This document shows positions 1 to 7,060 of a stretch of DNA of 10,357 nucleotides, in pieces; the stretch's first letter is position 1, and every line of letters starts with the position of its first letter. A program made the translations under genes and the position numbers. The notes under the pieces are model-generated. The model was not told the origin of the DNA. It did not search any database and saw only the letters and a list, made by a program, of their open reading frames with translations. This DNA is from JAXDLH01 sp034666705 (GTDB taxonomy: Bacteria; Chloroflexota; UBA6077; SHYK01), in the NCBI GenBank assembly GCA_034666705.1, contig JAXDLH010000158.1:1-10357 (forward strand), read 5' to 3'.

Positions 1-156
1 GCTCTCGTGCCCGAGGAACAGCCAGCAGCGGCCGAAGATCTGCTCCATCTCCTGCTGGAAGATGTCCGGGTTGACGTAGAGCTCGCGGCTCAGCGTGCCG
101 GTCTCGGTGTCGATGAAGGACCGCAGCGATCGGTCTCCGTGGGCGGTGCTAATCAT
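1..156 (-). CDS. Rieske aromatic-ring-hydroxylating dioxygenase large subunit, N-terminal fragment (cut by window edge)
   Basis: Only the first 52 codons are in the window; the reading frame is open to position 1. The fragment reads as the N-terminal helix region of a ring-hydroxylating oxygenase alpha subunit of the NahAc/BenA/BphA class: an FIDTETGTLSRELYVNPDIF segment followed by an EQIFGRCWLFLGHES segment, which in this class lies just before the Rieske domain. The Rieske cysteines and the iron site are outside the window. It is clearly a different class from the three phthalate-dioxygenase-type proteins nearby, which start with an RVGPGTP motif. It lies 32 nt behind the stop of the 1397->189 gene on the same strand, so the two are probably co-transcribed. 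The ATG at 156-154 sits 13 nt from a GGGAGG Shine-Dalgarno; an in-frame TTG at 162-160 has a better 7-nt spacing, so the true start may be two codons earlier. Family call is firm, substrate unknown. Confidence 0.85.
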   Translation of the reverse strand, partial: MISTAHGDRSLRSFIDTETGTLSRELYVNPDIFQQEMEQIFGRCWLFLGHES

Positions 157-188
157 TACCAAAGTTGATCCTCCCTTCTTCCAAGCAG

Positions 189-1397
189 CTAGTACGCGCG
201 GTTTCGCACGGGTGCGGGCGTCTCGGGTGGCGGGGCGGCGCCCCGCCAGCGGCCAAGATCGCGCACCGACTCTTCGAGGTTCGTATCGACGACCTCGTGC
301 TCCGGATCGTGGTACACGTTCATCGGGTCCTCGCCGCGCTGGACCTTCTCGACCTCACGGACCAGCATCTGGCGCAGCATCACGATCCCGCGATCCGACG
401 TCGCCAGCCGTTCCTTCGAGCGATCCTGGATCGGGCCCTGCGTCTCCCAGGCCGCGTGGTCCTGCGTCTGGACCTCGCGGTCGAAGTCCGTGAAGCGCGC
501 GTATGGATGGAGCTGGCCGACCGGCTCCTTGTACGAGGGCACGTAGCGCACCGGGATCGACATCGGGTCCTCGTCCACGATGCTGCCATCCTCGTTGGGC
601 TCGAAGCCGATGAACACGATGTACGTGTGCGTGTCGTCGACTGGCACGCGGATCTGCGTGTTCTTCTGGTGGCGCAAGATGTTCGGGAACACGAGCGGAT
701 GCTGGTCGATCAGGCCGTTCTTGTACGTGCGCCGCTTCATCAGTCCGTATGGCGTCTCGTAGAAGTCGAAGTGGTCGATGTCGTCGGTGAAGCCCCGGGT
801 GGTGCTCGGCGCCTTCCGGCCCTGCGTCGACGTGGTCTGATGCAGGATCGGCAGATGCGCGGGGTCGACCGAGTTCTCCATCGGCTGCAGCCAGTTGCAG
901 TCCAGCGCGGGCTGGACCGAGATCTTATGGGTGCCGTCGCGGCGCGCCCAGACGTCGAATTTCGTGATCGGCGGCGCCGGCTGCGGGCCAAGGTATGCCC
1001 AGTACATGCCGAGCCATTCCTGCACCGGGTACGCCGCCATCTTGACGGTGAGGTGAAACATACTGCCCGCGGGCTCGGCCGGGCACTCGAGGCACTGCCC
1101 GCTCGCGTCGTAGAGCCAACCGTGGTAGGCGCAGGCAATGCCGCGCTCCTCGACCCGGCCGTACAGCAGGCTGGCGCCCCGATGGGCGCAGTGATCCTGA
1201 AGGAGGCCGGCGCGACCGCTCTTATCCTTGTAGAGCACGAGATCCTCGCCCAGGATTCGCACGAAGCGCGTCGGCTGTTCGTCGGTCAGCTCGCGCATCG
1301 GCGCGATTGGGTACCAATAGCGGCGCAGCAGCTCGCCCATCGGCGTGCCCGGGCCAACGCGCGTCAGCAGTTCGTTCTCCTCTTTCGTCAGGACCAT
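189..1397 (-). CDS. Rieske non-heme iron oxygenase, phthalate 4,5-dioxygenase-type large subunit
   Basis: This 402-aa protein is a complete oxygenase component that would use O2 and electrons from a separate reductase to hydroxylate or O/N-demethylate an aromatic or similar substrate in the cytoplasm. The N-terminus carries the RVGPGTPMGELLRRYW motif of the phthalate-dioxygenase group. The Rieske [2Fe-2S] site is C70-x-H72 and C89-x2-H92 with a 16-residue spacer. The mononuclear iron site shows N168/Q171, bridging D178, H181 and H186, with D313 (in QDHAAWETQGP) as likely third ligand. All key residues are present, so it should be active. The proline-rich C-terminal tail (about 387-402) is dispensable-looking. 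The start is supported by GGAGGAG at 1402-1408. It leads a leftward operon with the truncated Rieske gene and is divergent from the substrate-binding lipoprotein. No reductase is adjacent. Family confidence is high; the substrate is not predictable. Confidence 0.95.
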   Translation of the reverse strand: MVLTKEENELLTRVGPGTPMGELLRRYWYPIAPMRELTDEQPTRFVRILGEDLVLYKDKSGRAGLLQDHCAHRGASLLYGRVEERGIACAYHGWLYDASGQCLECPAEPAGSMFHLTVKMAAYPVQEWLGMYWAYLGPQPAPPITKFDVWARRDGTHKISVQPALDCNWLQPMENSVDPAHLPILHQTTSTQGRKAPSTTRGFTDDIDHFDFYETPYGLMKRRTYKNGLIDQHPLVFPNILRHQKNTQIRVPVDDTHTYIVFIGFEPNEDGSIVDEDPMSIPVRYVPSYKEPVGQLHPYARFTDFDREVQTQDHAAWETQGPIQDRSKERLATSDRGIVMLRQMLVREVEKVQRGEDPMNVYHDPEHEVVDTNLEESVRDLGRWRGAAPPPETPAPVRNRAY

Positions 1398-1637
1398 GCG
1401 TCTCCTCCGTCGGTTACCGTCAGCAGCTCGTTACGCCTACTGTATCCGCTGCGACCGTATGGACGAAAGAGGCTGTGGGAATGTCGTTTCAACACGCATA
1501 TGACGATCATGTTCCCCTCGGGTCGCACGAGTGGTGCGGGGCGACGCTGAGGCTGATCGTAGGCAAACGTCCAGCAGACCGGTTTGACTGCTGTGCCCGC
1601 CCGCGGTACGCTCGGGAACGTTGTGGAGGGTGAGCGG
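1398..1637. promoter_or_regulatory. Divergent intergenic control region (Rieske gene / binding lipoprotein)
   Basis: This 240-bp stretch separates two genes transcribed away from each other and holds no credible ORF of its own. It contains a convincing rightward promoter (annotated separately). The leftward promoter is unclear: the best -10 on the minus strand is TACAGT at 1444-1439, with only a weak TTCGTC-like -35. An imperfect dyad TGTCGTTTCAACA at 1482-1494 and the palindrome CATATG with flanking ATGACGATCAT at about 1497-1510 could be protein-binding sites. These are suggestions from symmetry only; no regulator gene is in the window. Confidence 0.5.
1584..1612 (+). promoter_or_regulatory. 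Sigma70-like promoter of the binding-lipoprotein gene
   Basis: TTGACT at 1584-1589 and TACGCT at 1607-1612 are separated by exactly 17 bp. Transcription would begin near 1619, giving a short leader of about 19 nt that still contains the Shine-Dalgarno GGAGG at 1625-1629. The same architecture recurs at two other genes in the window, which strengthens the call. Confidence 0.7.
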
Positions 1638-3368
1638 ATGATTCGAAGAGCCAAACGAGCCCGGGCGAGCATGTTGGGGTCCATCGCACTGGTGCTGGCC
1701 ACCGCCCTGGCAGCCTGCTCCCAGGGCCAGCCGGTCGGTCGCAGCGTCCCGGATGCCGCGGCGCAGCCCACGGCATCTCAGCTCGCGGGGCCGCGTGGCA
1801 CACTCAAAGTCGCCTGGGGTCGCGAACCAGAGACGTTGAGCCCAAAGTTCCTCGCCGGGGCGGAGGACGGCGAGTACCAGTGGACCTTCAATTCGGCACT
1901 CACGGTGCGGGATCTGGCCGGCGAGCCCCATCCCGTGCTTGCCCGAGAGATCCCGACCCAGGAGAATGGGGATTTCGTGATCAATCCGGACGGCACGATG
2001 GTAACGACATATCGCCTGCGCGCCGGCGCAACCTGGCACGATGGCACGCCGATCACCGCCGGCGACTACGTCTTTGCCCACGAGGTCTACCTTGACAAGA
2101 ACCTGCCGATCCAGCAGCCACAGCCCGAGCCGCTGATGTCTGCGGTCGAGGCGAAGGACGACTACACGCTCGTCATTTCGTGGAGGGAGCCCTTCCTGGC
2201 GGCCAATACGCTGGGCTACCAGCAGCTCAACCCGCTGCCTCGGCACGTGCTCGAAGCGAAGTACCGCAACAACCACGACAATTTCGCGATCGGTGAGGAG
2301 TGGACCACGGCCTACGTCGGGACTGGCCCGTTCCGGGTCGAGCGCTGGACCCGGGGGAGCGGCCTGGTGGCGCGCGCCCACCCCGGCTGGGCGCTCGGGC
2401 CGCCAAAGCTGGACACGCTCGAGATTCGCTTCATTCCTGACGCGAACGCGCAGATGGCGAGCCTGCTGTCGGGCGCCGTGGACATGGTCAACTCGCCGAC
2501 CGTGCGGTCTAACGAGGCCGCCGCGATACGCGAGCAATGGAACGGTCAAGGTTACGTGACGTCGTGGGTCACCCGGGCGCAGTACCTGGAGTTCCAGTTC
2601 CGCCAGGTCCCCAACTGGCAGCGTGCCGTCACCGACGTCCGCGTGCGCCAAGCGTTGCTCTCCGCGGTGGATCGGCAAGCGCTGGCCGATACGATCAACC
2701 TCGGATTCGGCGGCGTAGCCGACGCGTTCATCGTGCCCACCGATCCACTCTATCCGGAGGTCGAGCAGGTCATCACGAAGTATCCGCTCGACCTGAACCG
2801 CTCGAGCGCGCTGCTGGCGGAGGCCGGTTGGCAGAAGCCGGCGGGGGGCGGACCGGCCGTGAATGCTGCCGGGCAGACGCTCGACGTGGAGCTCTGGACG
2901 ACCACCGACGCAACCCGCGTAGGGGAAATCGTCGTGAACAATTGGAAGGGCGCCGGAGTGAATGCCAGTACATTCGGCATTCCGGCGGCACGCGCGCGAG
3001 ATGGCGAGCTGCGCTCCAGTTTTCCCGCCGCGAACGTGAACAGTCGCAGCATCGGTCCGGATAACTTCGTGTGGACGACCTCGGGTTTCCCGACCCCCGC
3101 GAATCGATTCGTCGGCTCAAACCGCGGCAGCTTCTCCGATCCCGAGGTCGACCGGCTGCAGAAGATCCGCCTGACATCGTTTGATCCCGGCGAACAGAAG
3201 CAAGCGACCGTTGGCGTCTTGAAGCGGATGACCGAATTGGTCGGAGCCCAGCCCATGATCTACGCGGTCGAGGTGATCGTCGCCCGCAACAGCGTGCACG
3301 GGCCGGTGGGCAACTATGGGCCACAGCAGGGAATCACGTGGAACATCCAGGACTGGGAAGTGAGTTGA
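1638..3368 (+). CDS. ABC transporter substrate-binding lipoprotein, family 5 (peptide/oligopeptide/nickel type, DppA/OppA-like)
   Basis: This 576-aa protein is a membrane-anchored extracytoplasmic binding protein that delivers a ligand to an ABC importer. Residues 1-26 are a typical lipoprotein signal: positively charged MIRRAKRARA, a hydrophobic stretch, then the lipobox LAAC with C27 as lipidation site, and a low-complexity linker to about residue 52. The family 5 solute-binding fold follows, with the hallmark YRLRAGATWHDGTPITAGDY segment (125-144) and GTGPFRVERW (228-237). The start at 1638 is chosen because GGAGG at 1625-1629 sits 8 nt upstream and the signal peptide begins there; an earlier in-frame TTG at 1584 is really the -35 box. 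Family members bind peptides, but also sugars, nickel chelates and other organics, so the ligand is open. No permease or ATPase gene is nearby, so it either uses a system encoded elsewhere or a truncated locus. It is divergent from a Rieske gene, suggesting uptake of that pathway's substrate. Confidence 0.93.
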   Translation: MIRRAKRARASMLGSIALVLATALAACSQGQPVGRSVPDAAAQPTASQLAGPRGTLKVAWGREPETLSPKFLAGAEDGEYQWTFNSALTVRDLAGEPHPVLAREIPTQENGDFVINPDGTMVTTYRLRAGATWHDGTPITAGDYVFAHEVYLDKNLPIQQPQPEPLMSAVEAKDDYTLVISWREPFLAANTLGYQQLNPLPRHVLEAKYRNNHDNFAIGEEWTTAYVGTGPFRVERWTRGSGLVARAHPGWALGPPKLDTLEIRFIPDANAQMASLLSGAVDMVNSPTVRSNEAAAIREQWNGQGYVTSWVTRAQYLEFQFRQVPNWQRAVTDVRVRQALLSAVDRQALADTINLGFGGVADAFIVPTDPLYPEVEQVITKYPLDLNRSSALLAEAGWQKPAGGGPAVNAAGQTLDVELWTTTDATRVGEIVVNNWKGAGVNASTFGIPAARARDGELRSSFPAANVNSRSIGPDNFVWTTSGFPTPANRFVGSNRGSFSDPEVDRLQKIRLTSFDPGEQKQATVGVLKRMTELVGAQPMIYAVEVIVARNSVHGPVGNYGPQQGITWNIQDWEVS

Positions 3369-3391
3369 TCCGAGCATCCGCCTCATGGCGT

Positions 3392-3420
3392 TTGACACCG
3401 CCCCGGCCAGTTGATACGCT
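3392..3420 (+). promoter_or_regulatory. Sigma70-like promoter of the second Rieske gene
   Basis: A perfect TTGACA (3392-3397) lies 17 bp from TACGCT (3415-3420), preceded by TGA in an extended -10 position. Predicted start is near 3427, with the Shine-Dalgarno GAGGG at 3439-3443 and the ATG at 3451. It makes the oxygenase gene independently transcribed although it follows the lipoprotein gene by only 82 bp. No terminator hairpin is evident between the two genes. Confidence 0.75.
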
Positions 3421-3450
3421 CACACCAGCTTAGCGAATGAGGGTAACTGC

Positions 3451-4662
3451 ATGCTCGATGCCGAGCTAAATGCGCTCGTGACCCGGGTGGGGCCCGGGAC
3501 ACCAGGCGGCGACTTCATGCGCCGCTACTGGCACCCCATCGGCATCTCGGCCGACGTCAAGACTGCCGATCAACCACGCCAGGTGCGTCTGCTGGGGGAG
3601 GATCTCGTGCTCTTCCGCGATGACCAGGGCCGGATTGGCCTGCTCGGCTCGCAGTGCAGCCATCGCTGCACCTCGTTGGCGTATGGCCGGGTGGAGGATG
3701 GCGGCATCCGTTGCCCCTTCCACGGCTGGCTCTATGCGGTCGACGGCCGCTGCCTGGAGACGCCCGCCGAGCCGGACGGCAGTACGCTCAGGGAGCGTGT
3801 CGTCCAGCTCTCCTACCCGTGTCAGGAGTTGGGCGGGATGATCTTCGCCTATATGGGGCCAGCAGACTCGATGCCGCTGCTGCCTCGGTACGAGACGCTG
3901 GTCCGGGAGGACGGCACGCGCAAGGTCGACTACTACGGGATCAACAGCAACTATCTGCAAAACCTCGAAGGCGCGTTCGACACACCGCACGGCGCCTATC
4001 TGCACACCGACAACTGGTCGGTCATGAAGCACCGGCTGGCGAGCATGCCGAAGCCGGAGATCTCGTATGAGGAGACCGAGTACGGGATCGCCCAGCGGGT
4101 CTACAAGAGCTCGCCGAGCCCGACCGGACCCACGATGGGGGTGAATTTCACCCACTTCTTCATGCCCTACGGGTTCATTCGCGTGCAGGAGACCCACCGG
4201 AATTCCGGCGATTGGAAGAAGTTCCAGTCATGGTTCGTCCCGGCAGACGACACGCATACCCTTCGCTTTCTGTCGTCGTTCGCGCCGCTCGGGACCCACG
4301 GCGAGCCCTACGAGTGGCCCATTGAAACCGGCACACTCACGCCGCCTGGCCCAGAAAACGATTATTTCCGCGACTACTATCACACCGACACGATCTCAGG
4401 CATCCCGTGCCGCACGATAGGCTCCTCCGTCAAGGGCTTCATGGCGCAGGACAGCATGGTGAATGAGACCCAGGGCGCAATCGTCGACCGCACGAAGGAG
4501 CACTTTGGCGCTCACGACGGCGTGCTGATGGCGACGCGACTGATGCTGCTGAAGGGGATCAGCGACGTGCAACACGGGCGAGACCCGAAGCACATCATTC
4601 GCGACGTGGAGCAGAACGTGATGGTGTACGTCCGGAGCGGCGAAGTCACCGAGCACGTGTAG
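3451..4662 (+). CDS. Rieske non-heme iron oxygenase, phthalate-dioxygenase-type large subunit (second copy)
   Basis: This 403-aa protein is a complete terminal oxygenase of the same group as the 1397->189 protein, but clearly diverged from it. It begins with RVGPGTPGGDFMRRYWHP. The Rieske cluster ligands are C69-x-H71 and C88-x2-H91 with a 16-residue spacer. The catalytic iron pocket has N167/Q170, E173, bridging D177, H180, H185 and likely D334 in QDSMVNETQGA. An additional cysteine, C73, replaces the glycine usually seen after the first CxH (HRCTS versus HRGAS in its neighbours). The start is set by GAGGG seven nt upstream. It runs convergently toward the TAXI-type gene, with 53 bp between stop codons. 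An electron-transfer partner must be encoded elsewhere. The reaction is hydroxylation or demethylation of an unknown, possibly aromatic, substrate. Confidence 0.95.
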   Translation: MLDAELNALVTRVGPGTPGGDFMRRYWHPIGISADVKTADQPRQVRLLGEDLVLFRDDQGRIGLLGSQCSHRCTSLAYGRVEDGGIRCPFHGWLYAVDGRCLETPAEPDGSTLRERVVQLSYPCQELGGMIFAYMGPADSMPLLPRYETLVREDGTRKVDYYGINSNYLQNLEGAFDTPHGAYLHTDNWSVMKHRLASMPKPEISYEETEYGIAQRVYKSSPSPTGPTMGVNFTHFFMPYGFIRVQETHRNSGDWKKFQSWFVPADDTHTLRFLSSFAPLGTHGEPYEWPIETGTLTPPGPENDYFRDYYHTDTISGIPCRTIGSSVKGFMAQDSMVNETQGAIVDRTKEHFGAHDGVLMATRLMLLKGISDVQHGRDPKHIIRDVEQNVMVYVRSGEVTEHV

Positions 4663-4715
4663 CTCTTCGACCACCGCGGTTGGGAAGCCGCATCGCGCTC
4701 AGGACGACGTGGCGC

Positions 4716-5672
4716 TCACTCGATGTAGCCGCGCTCCCGCCAATAGGCCTCGGCTGCGGGGTGGAGTGGTGCCATGAGCGGTGTCCCAGGCCCGTCGACA
4801 CACATGCGCTCGAGTGGCAGCGGCCCGGTACCTTGCCAGGGCACTCGCGCCCTGCATGCCTCGAGCGCCGCGCAGCACGCCCGCACCACCGGATCGGGCA
4901 CGTCGGCGTGTGTGTACACGGCCCAGCCGCTGAAATCCAGCGTCGGCACGTCGGCGGGCAGCGCCGGATAGTCGGCCTTGCGCAGGGTCGACGGGCGCAA
5001 ACCCATCTCGACGAGGGCGCTGCGGAGGGCGCCCTCGATGGGCATGATCCGCATTCCGGCATCGAGCGCCGCCGGTACCCAGTTCTGCACGGTCTCGTCG
5101 AAGATCGCGTCGACCTCGCCTCGTACCACGCGGCCGACGTCCGGCGGGAAGCCGGATTGCGGGTTAAGCCCACCACCCCACGCCGTGACGTCCTCCGGGG
5201 AGAATCCGAGCGCGCCGAACACCTCCCGGACCATGAAATATGCCCCATGATCGGGACGATCACGCATCGAGTAGCGCAGCGGTATGCGCCGATCCCGCAG
5301 CTCCTCGAGGGAGCTGATTCCGAGCCGCTCGCTCACCGCGAAAGCGAACGTATCCTCCGACGGAATCACGGTAATGGTTCGGAGCGGGATTGGCTCTTTG
5401 AATGGGCCTTTGCCGCGCATCGCGACCGCCAGCGGCTGGCAGGGGTTCACGACGGCTACGTGGACCTCACCTCGGGCGACCTGGGCGATCGCGCTCGGGC
5501 CATCACTGCCGAAGAAGCTCAGCTCCCAGGGCTTGTCTGCACCTGGCTCGCGGAAGTCGATTTTGACTTGCTTCGGTATCCAGTCCTGGTCGCGGATAAC
5601 CTCGTAGGCCATCTCGAGCATGATCTGTGAGCGCGTGACCCCCGGATTGACGCGAACTCGTTCTCTTGCCAT
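4716..5672 (-). CDS. TAXI-family (TRAP-associated) solute-binding-fold protein without signal peptide
   Basis: This 318-aa protein has the two-lobed periplasmic-binding fold of the TAXI/NMT1-like group. It shows VARGEVHVAVVNP (66-78), an SLEELRDRRIPLRYSM segment (121-136) matching the usual 'SLEDLKGKRV' position, an RGEVDAIFDE stretch (184-193), and a C-terminal PLHPAAEAYWRERGY (302-316) that matches the family's typical HPGA..YY.E.G ending. Unlike normal TAXI proteins it has no signal peptide: it starts MARERVRVNPGVTRSQ, with AAAGGA just upstream, and an in-frame TGA at 5699-5697 rules out a longer secreted form. It would therefore be cytoplasmic. It follows the M24 gene by 16 nt and is surely co-transcribed with it. 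No TRAP permease is present. It may be a cytoplasmic ligand-binding protein or an enzyme on this fold; 4,5-dihydroxyphthalate decarboxylase (Pht5) is a known enzyme related to NMT1-type binding proteins. Function is unassigned. Confidence 0.85.
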   Translation of the reverse strand: MARERVRVNPGVTRSQIMLEMAYEVIRDQDWIPKQVKIDFREPGADKPWELSFFGSDGPSAIAQVARGEVHVAVVNPCQPLAVAMRGKGPFKEPIPLRTITVIPSEDTFAFAVSERLGISSLEELRDRRIPLRYSMRDRPDHGAYFMVREVFGALGFSPEDVTAWGGGLNPQSGFPPDVGRVVRGEVDAIFDETVQNWVPAALDAGMRIMPIEGALRSALVEMGLRPSTLRKADYPALPADVPTLDFSGWAVYTHADVPDPVVRACCAALEACRARVPWQGTGPLPLERMCVDGPGTPLMAPLHPAAEAYWRERGYIE

Positions 5673-5688
5673 GAACTTCCTTTCACGC

Positions 5689-6861
5689 TCAGCGAATCAG
5701 CCGCTCGTCGAATGGCATCGCCGGCCCAAGCAGCTCCGGCTCCCCGTCGCGTACGATGATCTGCTCTTCCAGCTTCACGCAGAGCGGATGGTTCTCCTCC
5801 GCGAAGTAGCACTCGATGGCCAGTACCTGGTTAACCTTGAGGACGTCGTCGATGGCTGGCCGCATCGGATTCACGTGCGGGTAGTCGGAGCTGCCGAGGC
5901 CGACGCCATGGGCGTAGTTGTAGTTGAAGAGCTGGGGCTGGATACTTGGCGGCACTCTCGGGACGTCGCGCATCGCGTCTTCGATGGTTCGGCCCGCTCG
6001 CCAGACAGCGATCGACGACCTGAGATAGTCGTAGGCCCGACGGTACAGGTCGCGGTGCGCGGCAGTCGGGTGCTCACCGACGAAAAAGGTCCGCGACGCA
6101 TCGCCGCGCAGCCCGTTGAAGCCGCGGCCGTGGAGATCGACCCCCGCGAAGTCGCCGTCGTTTGCGGCACGCTGCGTGGGCCACCGTTTCCATGGATTCA
6201 TGTTCTCCGCCACACAGACGTTGAGCTGCGCGATGTCTTCGCCGTCGGCCTCATACCAGGCGGAGGTGATGACTGCGGCGAGTTGGTTTTCGGTGATGCC
6301 CGGTCTCAGCGCGTCGCGAAATGCGGTCATCGCGTGCTCGTACTGATGCCCGATCGCCCGGTAGATCTCCAGCTCGTCGTCCGTCTTGACCGACCAGGTC
6401 TTCTCGAAGATTGGGGCGGCATCGACGAGGGCGATCTCGGCGCGCGTCAGGCCGAAGTATGCGACGGGGCCCAGGAGGTCCACCGCCACCTGCTCGCCCT
6501 CGAGGCCGTACTCACGCATGAGGTCTGCGACGCCGTCGCCGATCGCGGCGCCGTCGCCGCTCTCGTTCGCGTCGCCGCTTTCGGAATGGGCGCCGCCACG
6601 CGATTCAAACGGCAGGCGCACGTTGGGGTGCTGCGCGCCAACGTAGCCGATGTCGCGGCGGCGGACGATCGCCAGGGCCTCTCCCTCAACGGGGACGAAC
6701 ACCGCGCTGCCGGGCACCTTGGTGTTCAGTACGTAGCGCTTGAACATGGAGTCCTCGAGGTAGAGGGCGCCGACGTTCCGCTGCCTCATAGTTGCCTGGA
6801 GCAGTGCGAGCCGCTCGCGCTTGATTCGTTGGTCGTCCCAGCTTTGCATCGGTGCTTGCAT
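5689..6861 (-). CDS. M24-family metallohydrolase (Xaa-Pro peptidase / creatinase fold)
   Basis: This 390-aa protein has an N-terminal creatinase-like domain (about 10-150) and a C-terminal pita-bread M24 catalytic domain (about 165-375). All five canonical metal ligands can be read: D242 (GVDLHG), D254 (GDASRTF), H318 (YAHGVGLG), E350 (AIECYF) and E365 (VKLEEQIIV), so a dinuclear metal site is expected. M24 members include Xaa-Pro dipeptidases, creatinase, ectoine hydrolase and the DMSP lyase DddP, so peptidase activity should not be assumed; its place in a catabolic cluster favours cleavage of a small C-N or similar bond. Residues 87-110 form an unusual Gly/Ser/Asp/Glu-rich loop in the N-terminal domain. 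The start is the ATG at 6861 behind AGAGGAG; the frame stays open far upstream, but that stretch is antisense to the next Rieske gene. It leads an operon with the TAXI-type gene. Confidence 0.9.
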   Translation of the reverse strand: MQAPMQSWDDQRIKRERLALLQATMRQRNVGALYLEDSMFKRYVLNTKVPGSAVFVPVEGEALAIVRRRDIGYVGAQHPNVRLPFESRGGAHSESGDANESGDGAAIGDGVADLMREYGLEGEQVAVDLLGPVAYFGLTRAEIALVDAAPIFEKTWSVKTDDELEIYRAIGHQYEHAMTAFRDALRPGITENQLAAVITSAWYEADGEDIAQLNVCVAENMNPWKRWPTQRAANDGDFAGVDLHGRGFNGLRGDASRTFFVGEHPTAAHRDLYRRAYDYLRSSIAVWRAGRTIEDAMRDVPRVPPSIQPQLFNYNYAHGVGLGSSDYPHVNPMRPAIDDVLKVNQVLAIECYFAEENHPLCVKLEEQIIVRDGEPELLGPAMPFDERLIR

Positions 6862-6940
6862 AGCACTCCTCTCGTGATGATGGTAGGTTCCATGCAATTG
6901 GCCAAGCCCCGGCACTGACCGGAGTTCGACTGTCGGCGCT

Positions 6941-6969
6941 ACCGTACTCGGTTCCTCGGTACTCGGCAA
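6941..6969 (-). promoter_or_regulatory. Candidate promoter of the M24/TAXI operon
   Basis: On the minus strand TTGCCG (6969-6964) is followed after 17 bp by TACGGT (6946-6941). The -10 resembles the TACGYT boxes elsewhere in the window, while the -35 is weaker. Predicted start is near 6934, leaving a leader of about 73 nt before the ATG at 6861. Confidence 0.45.
6944..6966. repeat. Direct repeats GTACTCGG inside the M24 promoter
   Basis: GTACTCGG occurs at 6944-6951 and again at 6959-6966, 15 bp apart, and the core CTCGG occurs a third time between them at 6955-6959. The repeats fall mostly in the spacer between the proposed -35 and -10 boxes, a place where a repressor could block polymerase. 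Whether they are an operator or chance is undecided. Confidence 0.4.
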
Positions 6970-7031
6970 GCTCATCGCGGTGCCCGCCCCGAAATGCAGT
7001 GTGGGCGAAAGGGAACCGGCGGGGAGCGCCC

Positions 7032-7060
7032 TTGACGGGTGCGTGCGATGCGTGGACACT
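7032..7060 (+). promoter_or_regulatory. Candidate promoter of the third Rieske gene
   Basis: TTGACG (7032-7037) and GACACT (7055-7060) are separated by 17 bp, and initiation would fall near 7067, upstream of the Shine-Dalgarno GAGAGG at 7091-7096. The -10 lacks the first T, so this is weaker than the three TACGYT promoters of the window, but the position is right. Confidence 0.5.

Noticed and set aside
165..1550. Long rightward open frame opposite the first Rieske gene
   Set aside because: It is antisense to a protein with every Rieske and iron ligand; its translation is Arg/Val/Leu-rich with no recognisable domain, as expected for a GC-rich shadow frame.
1584..1637. TTG start at 1584 for the binding lipoprotein
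   Set aside because: The TTG is part of the -35 box TTGACT, and the lipoprotein signal begins at ATG 1638 with GGAGG 8 nt upstream.
1437..2678. Long leftward open frame opposite the binding-lipoprotein gene
   Set aside because: It has no family resemblance or ribosome site and overlaps a clear lipoprotein with signal peptide and family 5 motifs.
4663..4715. ACCGCGGT palindrome (4673-4680) between convergent genes as a bidirectional terminator
   Set aside because: The palindrome leaves no loop, flanking pairing is broken by mismatches, and there is no T-run on either side.
4680..5630. Rightward open frame opposite the TAXI-type gene
   Set aside because: Antisense shadow with low-complexity composition; the opposite strand encodes a recognisable TAXI-family protein.
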